Part shown: in pieces, positions 31,978 to 40,447 of the stretch
How positions within the stretch are numbered: the stretch's first letter is position 1
Layout: the number at the start of each line of letters is the position of its first letter
Assembly: GCF_012847295.1 (NCBI RefSeq)
Contig: NZ_JABBDY010000001.1
Span: 1 to 64,000 of the forward strand
Direction: 5' to 3'
DNA from: Microbacterium sp. MF43
GTDB lineage: Bacteria > Actinomycetota > Actinomycetes > Actinomycetales > Microbacteriaceae
DNA: 64,000 bases
Notes under the pieces: model-generated
What the model was told of the DNA's origin: nothing
The model's input: only the letters and a program-made list of their open reading frames with translations
The model's database searches: none
Position numbers and translations under genes: made by a program

Positions 31978-32934
31978 ATGCCAGCCATCTCGGCGACGCG
32001 TCTCACGCGCAGATTCGGTCCGGAGCTCGCGGTGGACGCCGTCGACCTCACCGTGGAGGAGGGGGAGATCTACGGCTTCCTCGGGCCGAACGGCGCGGGA
32101 AAGTCGACCACGGTGCGGATGCTCGTCACCCTCCTCGCGCCCAGCGAGGGCGACGCGATCGTCGCGGGTGCGTCGGTGTCGCGCGATCCCGACACGGTCA
32201 GACTGCGGATCGGCGCCGCGCTGCAGGCGACAGCGCTGGACAAGAACCAGACCGGTCGGGAGATCCTGGTGCTCCAGGGCCGCCTTTACGGTCTGAGCCG
32301 CGCCGACGTCCGTCGTCGGGTCGAAGAGCTGGCCGAGCTCGTCGATATCGGTCCCGCGCTCGACGCGCGAATCTCGACCTACTCGGGAGGGATGAGGCGC
32401 CGCCTCGACCTGGCCGCTGCTCTCGTCCACGCTCCACGAGTGCTGTTCCTCGACGAGCCGACCACGGGCCTCGACCCGGTCAGCCGGGCCCGCATGTGGG
32501 ACGAGGTGCGGCGGCTCAACCGCGACGAGGGCGTCACCGTGTTCCTCACCACCCAGTACCTCGAGGAGGCCGATCGCCTGGCCGACCGGATCGGAATCAT
32601 CGATCGGGGACGCATCGTGGCGGAGGGGACGCCGTCCGCGCTCAAGCGCTCGGTGGGGACGGACCTCGTGCTGGCTGCGGTGGCGGACCCTGGCGACGAG
32701 CTGGTCGAACTGCTCCGGCGCATCCCCGGAGTCGACCGTGTCGACCGCCACCTCGACGGGCTGACGACCGCCGCTCAGGACGGTTCGCTCATCGTCGGCC
32801 CGGTCGCGGTGGCTCTGCACGAAGCCGGCGCCACCGTGGGGGAGCTGACGCTGCGGACCGCTTCGCTGGATGACGTCTTCCTCGAGGTCACGGGGTCCCG
32901 GTTCGCTGCCGCCGAGGCCGGAGGTGCAGCATGA
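31978..32934 (+). CDS. DrrA-like ABC transporter ATP-binding protein
   Basis: A 318-residue exporter ATPase: Walker A GPNGAGKSTT (residues about 35-44), the Q-loop region, signature YSGGMRRRLDLA, Walker B VLFLDEPTTGLDP, and the switch TTQYLEEADRLADRIGI. The C-terminal 90 residues are the DrrA-type extension (SLDDVFLEVTG). ATG 31978 sits 7 bases after AAGGAG; ATG 31972 is a weaker choice. It overlaps the permease start by 4 bp. Unlike the broken copy at 3484, this one is complete. Confidence 0.92.
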   Translation: MPAISATRLTRRFGPELAVDAVDLTVEEGEIYGFLGPNGAGKSTTVRMLVTLLAPSEGDAIVAGASVSRDPDTVRLRIGAALQATALDKNQTGREILVLQGRLYGLSRADVRRRVEELAELVDIGPALDARISTYSGGMRRRLDLAAALVHAPRVLFLDEPTTGLDPVSRARMWDEVRRLNRDEGVTVFLTTQYLEEADRLADRIGIIDRGRIVAEGTPSALKRSVGTDLVLAAVADPGDELVELLRRIPGVDRVDRHLDGLTTAAQDGSLIVGPVAVALHEAGATVGELTLRTASLDDVFLEVTGSRFAAAEAGGAA

Positions 32935-33731
32935 CCGTCGCCGCGCCCGCACACGCGACGCTCGCCCGACCCGCCGGGTTCGGCCGCGACTTGTTCAGTG
33001 TCGCCGGACGGGCTCTCCGCGGGGCGGTCCGCGAGCCCGAGGCAGTCATTCCCGCGCTGATCATCCCGATCTTCTTCTTCGCCGTGAACGTGGGCTCGCT
33101 GCAGGAGATCGCCCCGGCCGTGGGTATCGACGACTACCGCGCCTTCCAGCTCCCGGTCGCGATCATCTTCGCCGTGACCGGAGTCAACCGCGCGCAGGCA
33201 CTGCAGCAGGACATCGCCGGAGGGTACTTCGACCGCCTGCTCATGGCGCCTGTGGCGCGGTCTGCGCTGCTGCTCGGACTCCTCGTCGCGGACTTCGTGC
33301 TGGTCGTCGCACTGTCGATTCCGGTGCTCCTCCTCGGGGCGCTGCTGGGGATCGGATACGTCACCGGGCCGATCGGGCTTGTCGTGTTCCTGCTCCTGGC
33401 CGGTGCGTGGGGACTCGCCTTCAATGGATTCGCCTACGCGATCGCGCTGCGAACAGGCTCGGCCGGAGCCGTAGGGGCGAGCTTCGTCCTGTTCTTCCCG
33501 TTCGCGTTCCTCACCACGACGTTCGTTCCCGAGGACGCGCTGACCGGCTGGCTCGCCACCGTCGCGGTGTACAACCCCGTCACGTACGTCCTCGCCGCGC
33601 TGCGTTCGCTCATCTCGGAGGGATGGGATCCCGTCGCCCTCGGCGCAGGCGCCCTCGCGGTCCTCGTCGTCGCGGCGGTGTCTTTCACGCTCTGCATACT
33701 GGCGATGCGCGGCCGCATCAGCCGCGGCTGA
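32931..33731 (+). CDS. DrrB-like ABC transporter permease
   Basis: A 266-residue ABC-2-type permease with six membrane segments: about 38-55 (IPALIIPIFFFAVNVG), then segments near 65-80, 105-130, 135-160, 165-185 and 235-255. The cytoplasmic segment before the second (RAQALQQDIAGGYFDRLLMAPV) is the usual coupling region of ABC-2 exporters. ATG 32931 overlaps the ATPase stop. With the ATPase it forms a complete daunorubicin-resistance-type exporter, cotranscribed with the MMPL gene. Confidence 0.9.
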   Translation: MTVAAPAHATLARPAGFGRDLFSVAGRALRGAVREPEAVIPALIIPIFFFAVNVGSLQEIAPAVGIDDYRAFQLPVAIIFAVTGVNRAQALQQDIAGGYFDRLLMAPVARSALLLGLLVADFVLVVALSIPVLLLGALLGIGYVTGPIGLVVFLLLAGAWGLAFNGFAYAIALRTGSAGAVGASFVLFFPFAFLTTTFVPEDALTGWLATVAVYNPVTYVLAALRSLISEGWDPVALGAGALAVLVVAAVSFTLCILAMRGRISRG

Positions 33732-33773
33732 CGGCGCTCATCCCCGTGCTGTGAGGCGACGTGTCCAGCGGAC

Positions 33774-34436
33774 TCAGATCCAGAGCGGGAGCGTCCCGAC
33801 GCCTATGCCGAGAAGTATGAGGATGATCGCGATCGGAACCGAACGACCGACGGTGCCACCGCTGAAGCGGTCGACGAGGCGTACGAGCCGCAACCTGACG
33901 CGGTCGCGTGCGATCAGGCCGACACCGAGCAGCACGAGGCACGGCAGGCAGTAGATCAGGGTGTATCCGGCGATGACGGCAAGTCCGACGCCGACACCGG
34001 TGCCGTTGCTGACGAGTCGTTCGAGCGCGATGAAGTAGGGAAACGCGTTGGGAAGGTCGGCGGCGGTGAGGACCATCCCGAAGGGCACGGCGGTCGAGGG
34101 TCTGAACCATGCGGGCAGCGTGATCGGCTGACGAGGCCGTTCCGTGAAGCGGTGTATGCCGGCGACGATCAGCCCGACGCCGGCAGCGCCGAAGGCGAGA
34201 TAGCGCAGCGCGAGGACGATTCCTTCGACCGCGCTGGCGGCTGCGCCGGCGGTGAGGAACAGTGCGGCTCCGACGGTGAAGACCGTGATCGCCGCTCCGA
34301 CCACGGCTGCTCCGGCGAGGAGTGCCGGACGCCGGGGCGCGGCGATGAGGATGAGGGTGACGGCGACGATGGTCGCGGGATTCAGCGAGTCCAGCAATGC
34401 GAGCCCGGCGATGCCGGCGAGGAGCGCAAGCGTCAT
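33774..34436 (-). CDS. GAP-family (Sap-like) membrane protein
   Basis: A 220-residue protein with six membrane segments and the start LAGIAGLALLDSLNPATIVAV, whose DSLNP motif is characteristic of the GAP/sulfolipid-1-addressing family (LysE-like fold). Members take part in cell-envelope lipid export in mycobacteria; elsewhere the role is unknown. ATG 34436 overlaps the stop of the TetR gene by 4 bp, so both are translated together. The longer open frame upstream is a shadow of the TetR gene. Confidence 0.75.
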   Translation of the reverse strand: MTLALLAGIAGLALLDSLNPATIVAVTLILIAAPRRPALLAGAAVVGAAITVFTVGAALFLTAGAAASAVEGIVLALRYLAFGAAGVGLIVAGIHRFTERPRQPITLPAWFRPSTAVPFGMVLTAADLPNAFPYFIALERLVSNGTGVGVGLAVIAGYTLIYCLPCLVLLGVGLIARDRVRLRLVRLVDRFSGGTVGRSVPIAIILILLGIGVGTLPLWI

Positions 34437-34954
34437 GGGCCGCTGTCGCCCGTCGCGCGGGACAGCAGGAACGCGAGCAATCCGTCGATATCGGATGGTG
34501 CGGTCTCCAGGCCGGCGACGGCGTTGGCCACCAGGGCATCCCCGACGAGACGGATCACACGGGCGTGCACGGGGTCTCCGACCTCGGTGGCGATCATCGC
34601 CTCCCACCGTGCGGTGGCCGCCCGCGCCTCGGCCAGGAGTTCGTCGAATCGGGCGTCGCCGGGCAGGTAGGCCGACGCGAGGGCCTGCATGAGCTCTCGC
34701 TCCTCACGGTTCGGCAGCGACAGGCGTATCCACTCCTCGGCGGCTCTGCCTTCGGCGGCGGCGGCTGTCATCGCGCGATCAACCTCGGCGAGGGCGGTGC
34801 GCGCCAGCCCGATCACCAGTGCCGCGCGCGTGGGGAAGTGGTGGATGAGTCCCCCCTTGGAGATGCCTGCCGCTTCCGTCACCGAGTTGAGGGACGGAAC
34901 GAGCCCCCGCTGCAGGGTGAGGCGACGAGCAGTGGCGAGGATCTCTTCACGCAT
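34433..34954 (-). CDS. TetR-family regulator of the GAP-family gene
   Basis: A 173-residue TetR protein. The HTH is at residues 1-45 (REEILATARRLTLQRG, then SLNSVTEAAGISKGGLIHHFPTRAALV), with a C-terminal helical ligand domain. ATG 34954 puts the HTH at the N-terminus; the open frame upstream of it covers the operator and has no family similarity. A strong palindrome lies 16 bases upstream, so it is likely autoregulated, and it controls the GAP-family protein with which it is coupled. Confidence 0.88.
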   Translation of the reverse strand: MREEILATARRLTLQRGLVPSLNSVTEAAGISKGGLIHHFPTRAALVIGLARTALAEVDRAMTAAAAEGRAAEEWIRLSLPNREERELMQALASAYLPGDARFDELLAEARAATARWEAMIATEVGDPVHARVIRLVGDALVANAVAGLETAPSDIDGLLAFLLSRATGDSGP

Positions 34955-34969
34955 GACTCCACCATAGCG

Positions 34970-34993
34970 TACCGACCGACCACCCGGTCGGTA
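34970..34993. promoter_or_regulatory. TetR-type operator
   Basis: TACCGACC and GGTCGGTA are perfect inverted arms around 8 bases (34970-34993), just upstream of the TetR start at 34954. The ACCGACCNNNNGGTCGGT pattern is common for TetR-family operators in actinobacteria. Confidence 0.7.
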
Positions 34994-35114
34994 CGCAAGC
35001 GTCCGTTGACCCCCGCATGTGGGCGTCGGTGAGGATCGCTGGGCACGGAAGGCGGAGTGGCTCCGGGCCGCACCTTCGTACGCAGAACCATGAGGCCCCT
35101 GGGCAGCACATGGA

Positions 35115-36551
35115 TCATCTGGGCGCGCGCTCCCCACTCGGGTTCGGCAGAGCGGGGTCGATGGGTGTGAGCGGCGGGTAACTGGCCTCGATCACGGTCG
35201 CTGCCATCAGGCACAGGTCCTCCCGGAACCGGCTGCCGATCACCTGCACGCCGATGGGAAGCCCGTGAGCGATTCCGACGGGCACGGTCACCGACGGCAG
35301 GCCCAGCACGTTGCATGCGGTCGTGATGGACATCTTCGCGAACGTCCCGGCGACGTCGGCGAGGCTGCCATCGGCCCGGAACGGCAACGCCCCGTAGACG
35401 GGCGCCACGATCACACGGCCGCCACGGAGGAACTCGCCCCACGCCCGCAGAAGTTGCAGCCGGCTGATGTATGCGGCGAGCGTGCGGGCCGCCGTGGGCG
35501 GTTCGGCCATCGCGAAGAGTTGGTCGACGAAGGTCGCCTGGGGCTGACCCCACGGCGGCGTCATCGTCTGCATGGCTGTCGACATATCGGACGTGAGGAT
35601 GTCGAGCCACACGGCGGCGGCCCGATCGACTTCGGGGGGATCCTCCTCCTCGACGATGTAGTCCGCGGCGGACAGCGCTGCGCCTGCGGCGCGCACGCCG
35701 GCCTGGATCTCCGCCGCGGTGTCGTGTGGAGCGGGGTTCGGGACGACTGCCGCCCTCGGGGGCGAGGGGACGGGCGGACCGTCCAACGGGGCAGGCACCG
35801 TCCACGGATCGCGCCAGTCTTCCCCTGCCATGACCGTGTAGGCGAGATGGAGATCGGCGACGGTCCTCGCGAGCGGGCCCTCGGCGAGCATGAGCTGCAG
35901 ACTCAGCGGCAAGTCGCCCGGTTCCTGCATCGGTGCGCGCGGGATGCGGCCGAGCGTCGGCTTCAGCGCGGCGATGCCGCAGCACGCGGCCGGCCAGCGG
36001 AGCGATCCGCTGAGGTCGCCTCCGATGCCGAGGGGACTCATCCCGGTTGCGATTGCCGCGGCTTCCCCGCCGCTCGACCCGCCCGGGGTCACATCGAGGT
36101 TCCAGGGGTTGAACGTCGGCCCGTAGAGACTGCTGACGGTGTGCCAGCCGATGCCCAGGTCGGGACAGTTGGTGCGGGCGAGGGGAATCGCGCCCGCGCG
36201 GCGCAGGCGCCCGACGTGGGGGGCATCCTCGAGCGGGATCGCGTTCGACAGCGCAGCCACTCCCTGTGTCGTGGGCGAGCCGGCGAGATCGATGTTCTCC
36301 TTGACCGTGAACGGGACCCCGTGCAGCCGTCCGAGCGCGCTGCCCGACGCGACCGCCTGATCGGCCTCGCGTGCCGCCTCCCGTGCATCGTCGGCCAGGA
36401 CGAGCACCACCGCGCCGATCAGATCATCGATCTCGGTGATCCGTTCCAGGTGTGCCTCGATCACATCGGCGACCCGGACATCACGCGACCCGACGGATGC
36501 CGCGATCTCAGCCGCGCCCAGGCGCCAGAGCTGTTCATGGATCGCGGTCAT
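35115..36551 (-). CDS. amidase signature family hydrolase
   Basis: A 478-residue amidase. The Ser-cisSer-Lys triad is visible: Lys84 in FTVKENIDLAG, cis-Ser160 in TPGGSSGGEAAA, and nucleophile Ser183 in GGDLSGSLRWPA. The family substitutes GGSIR for GSLR in many members, so this is a slightly divergent site. Length is normal. ATG 36551 overlaps the acyltransferase stop by 4 bp. It hydrolyses an amide of unknown identity; the name indoleacetamide hydrolase or aryl-acylamidase cannot be assigned from sequence. Last gene of a three-gene coupled operon. Confidence 0.9.
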   Translation of the reverse strand: MTAIHEQLWRLGAAEIAASVGSRDVRVADVIEAHLERITEIDDLIGAVVLVLADDAREAAREADQAVASGSALGRLHGVPFTVKENIDLAGSPTTQGVAALSNAIPLEDAPHVGRLRRAGAIPLARTNCPDLGIGWHTVSSLYGPTFNPWNLDVTPGGSSGGEAAAIATGMSPLGIGGDLSGSLRWPAACCGIAALKPTLGRIPRAPMQEPGDLPLSLQLMLAEGPLARTVADLHLAYTVMAGEDWRDPWTVPAPLDGPPVPSPPRAAVVPNPAPHDTAAEIQAGVRAAGAALSAADYIVEEEDPPEVDRAAAVWLDILTSDMSTAMQTMTPPWGQPQATFVDQLFAMAEPPTAARTLAAYISRLQLLRAWGEFLRGGRVIVAPVYGALPFRADGSLADVAGTFAKMSITTACNVLGLPSVTVPVGIAHGLPIGVQVIGSRFREDLCLMAATVIEASYPPLTPIDPALPNPSGERAPR

Positions 36552-37372
36552 GGAGCGCCACCTCCGCCAGCATCCTCGGTGGTCAGCACCGATGCGCTCT
36601 CGACCAGACGGCGAAGATCGGCGACGAACCTCGCCGCCGGCGCACCGTCGACGACGGCATGATCGACGGCGATCGCGACATCGACGACCTCACGCGGAAC
36701 GACCTCGCCGTCCACATATCGAGGGCGGATGCTGATCCCCCCGACGATCATCTCGAGCGACATGATGGTCGGCGGCGAGATGGCGAAACCGCTTCCTCCG
36801 CCGAACATGCCTACGCTCGTGACCGCCACCGTGCCGATGCTCTGCCGGATGCGCACGGATCTCGCCATCGCCAGGTACATCAGCCGTCGCCCACCGGGTA
36901 TGACGAGCACGGCTCGCCCCCATCGGTGCAGGATCCGCCCGGGCGGCCCGGCGAAGGACTCGCCCTTCGCGGCCCGCAGCTCGGCAGTCAGGTCGGCGAC
37001 CGACCGCGTCTGCGCGTCACGCAGCACCCGCGGAAACGCGATGGGGCGTTCCGGCGTGGGCACCTCGACCAAGACGGTCACATCGACGAAGGAATGGACG
37101 ATGATCCGACCGCACCAGTCGCGGTAGCCGTGGACTTCGGGGCTCTGCTCCGCAGCGCGGGCCAGGCAGGCGACGAGGAAGGCCGTCATCGACAGCGGTT
37201 CGGATCCGGGAGCGGTGAGCAGCTTCCGCGCCTCGGTGACGTCCAGTTCCACCAGACCGATCATGGGATGGATCCGTCGCCCTGACCGCAGACCGGCCAC
37301 CATGATCCGTCGAGCGATGCCCGGCGGTCGCGCGGACCAGGTCCTTCCGCTGGCGGGTGAGGCAACGGTCAC
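36548..37372 (-). CDS. 2-oxoacid dehydrogenase acyltransferase catalytic-domain protein
   Basis: A 274-residue stand-alone version of the E2 catalytic domain. The C-terminal DHAVVDGAPAARFVADL has the HxxxDG-type catalytic motif (His and Asp at about 240-245), and IAFPRVLRDAQTRSVADL fits the trimer core. There is no lipoyl domain and no subunit-binding domain, so it is not a normal dehydrogenase E2 and probably acylates a small molecule. The predicted start is GTG 37372, overlapping the VOC gene stop. Sandwiched between VOC and amidase genes in a coupled operon, which hints at a small acyl-amide pathway (inference). Confidence 0.75.
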   Translation of the reverse strand: MTVASPASGRTWSARPPGIARRIMVAGLRSGRRIHPMIGLVELDVTEARKLLTAPGSEPLSMTAFLVACLARAAEQSPEVHGYRDWCGRIIVHSFVDVTVLVEVPTPERPIAFPRVLRDAQTRSVADLTAELRAAKGESFAGPPGRILHRWGRAVLVIPGGRRLMYLAMARSVRIRQSIGTVAVTSVGMFGGGSGFAISPPTIMSLEMIVGGISIRPRYVDGEVVPREVVDVAIAVDHAVVDGAPAARFVADLRRLVESASVLTTEDAGGGGAP

Positions 37373-37758
37373 GAAGACTGCACTTCCGAGGTGGTGGAGG
37401 GGTCTGGCGGCGTCGGCGTTTCGGCCATGAGCCCGATCGTGTGACCCTCCGGGTCGGCGATCATCGCGAAGGAGCCGAATCCGCTGATCGGTCGGGGCTC
37501 GACGATCTGGGTGCCACCGAGCTCGATCGCGCGATCGATCGCGGCGGCGAGGTCATCGACACCGATGTACACAGTGACGTATCCGGGCGTACCTGCGCTG
37601 GTCTGCATGATCCCGCCGCCGATGCCACCGTCTTCGCGCTCGACCAGGCCGTACTCCTCGTCGCCGGTGATACGCCACCCGAACAAGTCCGAGTAGAACC
37701 GACGAAGCCGCGCAGCGTCTTGCGCTCCGATCTCCCAATGGACGACAGGTCCGGTCAT
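37369..37758 (-). CDS. VOC-family (glyoxalase-like) protein
   Basis: A 129-residue vicinal-oxygen-chelate protein with two beta-alpha-beta-beta-beta repeats: PVVHWEIGAQDAARLRRFYSDLFGW, then TVYIGVDDLAAAIDRAIELGG and GSFAMIADPEGHTIGLM. A His near the start (VHWEI) and a His/Glu near the end (DPEGHTIGL) may provide metal ligands. ATG 37758 follows AAGGAGCACCGCC. It is the first gene of a coupled operon (VOC, acyltransferase, amidase). Substrate unknown; family roles include glyoxalase, dioxygenase and antibiotic binding. Confidence 0.82.
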   Translation of the reverse strand: MTGPVVHWEIGAQDAARLRRFYSDLFGWRITGDEEYGLVEREDGGIGGGIMQTSAGTPGYVTVYIGVDDLAAAIDRAIELGGTQIVEPRPISGFGSFAMIADPEGHTIGLMAETPTPPDPSTTSEVQSS

Positions 37759-38092
37759 GGCGGTGCTCCTTGTTCGGGGTGCGCGGTCATGGCGAGGGGG
37801 CGCCTCCTGTCGGAGACGCCCCCTCGAACTGCACCAGTCTGGGTGCTCGATCGACGCAGTCAGTCGGCGAGCCCCTCTTGAGCGACTGCCCGGGCGCGAC
37901 CCGTGACAGCGACACTAGGCGGGTGCCGGGTGCGCGCCCGGGGACTTTCGTCCCGCGGCATCACGTCGACAACGCGGCCAGGAGCGGCGGGGTGTCCCTC
38001 GGGTACAGCATGCCCTGCATCTGAAAACGTGCCCGTGCGGGAATGACTCTTCGATGGGCGGCGACGGGCCGCTCCGACGAAGGAGGAACACC
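37759..38092. other. 334-bp divergent intergenic region
   Basis: No gene is visible. A hairpin CGAGGGGGCG/CGCCCCCTCG (37793-37826) lies in the leader of the VOC gene on the minus strand, 35 bases upstream of its start; it could be an attenuator or simply a stable leader structure. The right half carries the promoter of the DUF4397-sortase pair, ending in GAAGGAGGA before the GTG. Confidence 0.5.
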
Positions 38093-38917
38093 GTGCGAAA
38101 GAAGATTCTCGCGGCCGTCGCCGCCGGGGCCATCGCCGCCCTGGGTGCGATCGCGCCGGCCAGCGCCGACACCTCGAGCAACGCCGTGCTCTCGGTGCTG
38201 CATGGCATCCCGGACACCCCGGTCGACGTGTACGTCAACGGCGAACTCACGATCGACGACTTCGAGCCCGGAACCCTGGCCGGTCCGCTCGACCTTCCCG
38301 CCGGCGACTACCAGGTCGCGCTGACGGCCCCCGACGCCACCGATGACAGCTCGCCCGTTCTCGGGCCGGTGGACCTCACCCTCGACGCCGGGGTCAACTA
38401 CACCGCGGTCGCGCACCTGGACGAAGGGGGATCGCCGACGGTGACGCCGTACGTCAACGACACCTCGCCGACCGCGGCGGGCGAAGGGCGCCTGACGGTG
38501 CGTCACGACGCGGCCGCGCCGGCCGTCGACGTGCTCGCGGGCGGCACGCCGGTGATCGAGGGGCTCGCCAACCCGGATGAGGCCTCTCTGGATCTGCCGG
38601 CCGGCACGATCGAGGCATCCGTCGCGGCTGCGGGCACGACCGAGCCCGTGATCGGTCCCGCGCCCGTCGAGGTGCAGGAGGGCGTGCTCACCATCGTGTA
38701 CGCGTGGGGCAGCCTCGAGGACGAGAACCTGGATCTGGCGGTGCAGACCATCACCGGCCTGCACTCCGGCCCCGACGGAGTCGAGTCCGGAACGGGCGGG
38801 CAGCTCGCCCAGCGCGACATGATGCAGCAGTCGCTGTGGGTGCTCGGCGGTCTCGCCGTGGCGGCGACGATCGCAGCGACGGCCGTGTTCGCGGTTCGCG
38901 CGCGGGCCGAGCGCTGA
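38093..38917 (+). CDS. DUF4397 surface protein with C-terminal anchor
   Basis: A 274-residue exported protein. A Sec signal peptide covers residues 1-24 (cleavage after APASA likely), then a DUF4397 domain (SVLHGIPDTPVDVYVNG...LDLPAGDYQVAL) and a second related half (LTVRHDAAAPAVDVLAGG). It ends with a membrane segment (SLWVLGGLAVAATIAATAVFAV) and a basic tail. No classic LPXTG motif is visible before the segment, so membrane rather than sortase anchoring is likely. GTG 38093 follows GAAGGAGGAACACC. The class F sortase gene starts 11 bp downstream, a pairing common in actinobacteria, so the two probably act together at the cell surface. Confidence 0.85.
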   Translation: MRKKILAAVAAGAIAALGAIAPASADTSSNAVLSVLHGIPDTPVDVYVNGELTIDDFEPGTLAGPLDLPAGDYQVALTAPDATDDSSPVLGPVDLTLDAGVNYTAVAHLDEGGSPTVTPYVNDTSPTAAGEGRLTVRHDAAAPAVDVLAGGTPVIEGLANPDEASLDLPAGTIEASVAAAGTTEPVIGPAPVEVQEGVLTIVYAWGSLEDENLDLAVQTITGLHSGPDGVESGTGGQLAQRDMMQQSLWVLGGLAVAATIAATAVFAVRARAER

Positions 38918-38928
38918 GAGACCGCGAC

Positions 38929-39558
38929 ATGCGCAGGACGACCGCAGGGGCCATCGGGGTCCTTGCGGTCGTCCTCCTGCTGACCGGGTGCACCTCACCC
39001 GAAGGAGTCGCGCTGCCGACGCCGACAGCGTCACCGAGCCCGACGGTCCGGCCCACCCCCACCGTCGACGTGCCGGTCACGGCAGCTACGGCGAAACCCT
39101 CGCGGACGCCGGTGCCGCCCGTGAGGGTGATCGCGCCCTCGGTAGGGGTCGATGTCGCGGTGAAGCCGGTGGGCGTCGAGCCCAGCGGCTTCATGGAGAT
39201 CCCCGAGAACCCTGAGATCGGCGGGTGGTATCGCTACGGATCCGATCCCTCGAGCACCGATGGGAACGTCGTGATCGCGGCGCACGTCGACTCGCGGAAG
39301 TACTCGATCGGACCCTTCAGCAGGCTGCGGGATCTGGCGGTCGGCGCTGTTCTCGAAGTCACCGATGCCGAGGGCCGAGTGCACCGTTACGCGGTGGACA
39401 GCGTGGAGTACATCCCGAAGAAGGAACTGGCGGGCGCCGACCTCTTCGCGCGTGAGGGATCGCGGCGCCTGGTCCTGATCACCTGCGGGGGTCCCATCGA
39501 TCCCGCGACCGGCCTGTACGCCGACAACGTGGTGGCGATCGCGAGCCCGATGGCGTGA
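38929..39558 (+). CDS. class F sortase (lipoprotein-type)
   Basis: A 209-residue class F sortase. The lipobox LLLTGC at residues 16-21 would anchor it to the membrane; a Pro/Thr-rich linker (about 30-60) follows. The catalytic His119 is in VIAAHVDS and Cys186 in VLITCGG, with an arginine pair just before (REGSRRLVL) and a proline-containing loop after. It is 11 bp downstream of the DUF4397 gene and so cotranscribed. Its natural substrate is unknown. ATG 38929 is the only start that gives a signal sequence. Confidence 0.88.
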   Translation: MRRTTAGAIGVLAVVLLLTGCTSPEGVALPTPTASPSPTVRPTPTVDVPVTAATAKPSRTPVPPVRVIAPSVGVDVAVKPVGVEPSGFMEIPENPEIGGWYRYGSDPSSTDGNVVIAAHVDSRKYSIGPFSRLRDLAVGAVLEVTDAEGRVHRYAVDSVEYIPKKELAGADLFAREGSRRLVLITCGGPIDPATGLYADNVVAIASPMA

Positions 39559-39636
39559 TCCGGCGGGCCTCGTTGCCTCCGTTGTGGAGACGCGGCGCCT
39601 TGCTCTCCCGAGGTCCTTCAGCGAGATCTCAGATTC

Positions 39637-39672
39637 GTGCAGTGAATGCGGTATAACATGCAGTTACTGCAC
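39637..39672. promoter_or_regulatory. operator/promoter of the MacB-like exporter operon
   Basis: GTGCAGTGAA (39637-39646) and TTACTGCAC (39664-39672) form a spaced dyad with TATAAC (39652-39657) between them as a possible -10 box. It lies 22 bases before the ATPase start and is the likely site for the TetR regulator encoded at the operon end. Confidence 0.55.
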
Positions 39673-39694
39673 TTTCTCTCCGAAGGGATCCGTT

Positions 39695-40447
39695 ATGACC
39701 GCTGCGCTCGCCGAACCCGATCTTCTGGGCGGACCACCGCCGCTCCTTCGCGCCCGGGGGCTGACGCGCACCTACGGCCGCGGAGACGCCGCCTTCCATG
39801 CCCTCCGCGGCGTCGATCTCGACATCCATCGGGGTGAGTCGATCGCCATCGTGGGCAAGTCCGGCTCCGGGAAGTCGACGCTCATGCACCTCCTCGCCCT
39901 GCTCGACCGCCCCACCGCCGGCGGAGTCGAGGTCGACGGGTCGGATGCCGCATCCCTCCGTGCCCGCGACCTCAACAAGCTCCGCAACGCCACGTTCGGG
40001 TTCGTCTTCCAGCAGTTCTTCCTCACCGCCGGACAATCGGTGTTCGAGAACGTCAGCCTGCCCCTCGTCATCGCGGGCCTGCCCGCACGCGAGCGGCGGA
40101 AGCGCACGATGGCGGCGCTGGACGCTCTCGGCATCGCCGACAAGGCATCGAATCGCGCAGTCGACCTCTCCGGGGGCCAGAAGCAGCGCGTCGTCATCGC
40201 TCGGGCGCTCGTCGGCGAGCCCTCGGTGATCTTCGCCGACGAGCCGACCGGCAATCTCGACACAGCAACGGGCGCTCAGGTGGAAGACATCCTGTTCGGA
40301 CTGCAGCGCGATCGCGGGATCACCCTTGTGGTCGTCACGCACGACAGCGAGCTCGCCGGACGGTGCGAGCGATCAGTCACCATCGCCGATGGTGAGATCG
40401 TCGCCGACGCTGCATCGGCCACGGCCTTCCGGGAGGTGTCGCGATGA
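39695..40447 (+). CDS. MacB-type ABC transporter ATP-binding protein
   Basis: A 250-residue ATPase of the LolD/MacB class: Walker [11 protein letters not shown] (residues about 54-63), Q-loop [10 protein letters not shown], signature [15 protein letters not shown], Walker [14 protein letters not shown], and switch [14 protein letters not shown] is the usual MacB/FtsE-type variant. ATG 39695 follows CGAAGGGATCC. It overlaps the permease start by 4 bp. Probably powers the FtsX-like permease to export an antibiotic or peptide, or as a mechanotransmitter. Confidence 0.92.
   Translation: MTAALAEPDLLGGPPPLLRARGLTRTYGRGDAAFHALRGVDLDIHRGESIAIVGKSGSGKSTLMHLLALLDRPTAGGVEVDGSDAASLRARDLNKLRNATFGFVFQQFFLTAGQSVFENVSLPLVIAGLPARERRKRTMAALDALGIADKASNRAVDLSGGQKQRVVIARALVGEPSVIFADEPTGNLDTATGAQVEDILFGLQRDRGITLVVVTHDSELAGRCERSVTIADGEIVADAASATAFREVSR

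Noticed and set aside
30048-32051. 667-codon open frame on the minus strand
   Set aside because: It is antisense to the MMPL and ATPase genes and rich in D, R, E, H and G, as expected for a shadow frame.
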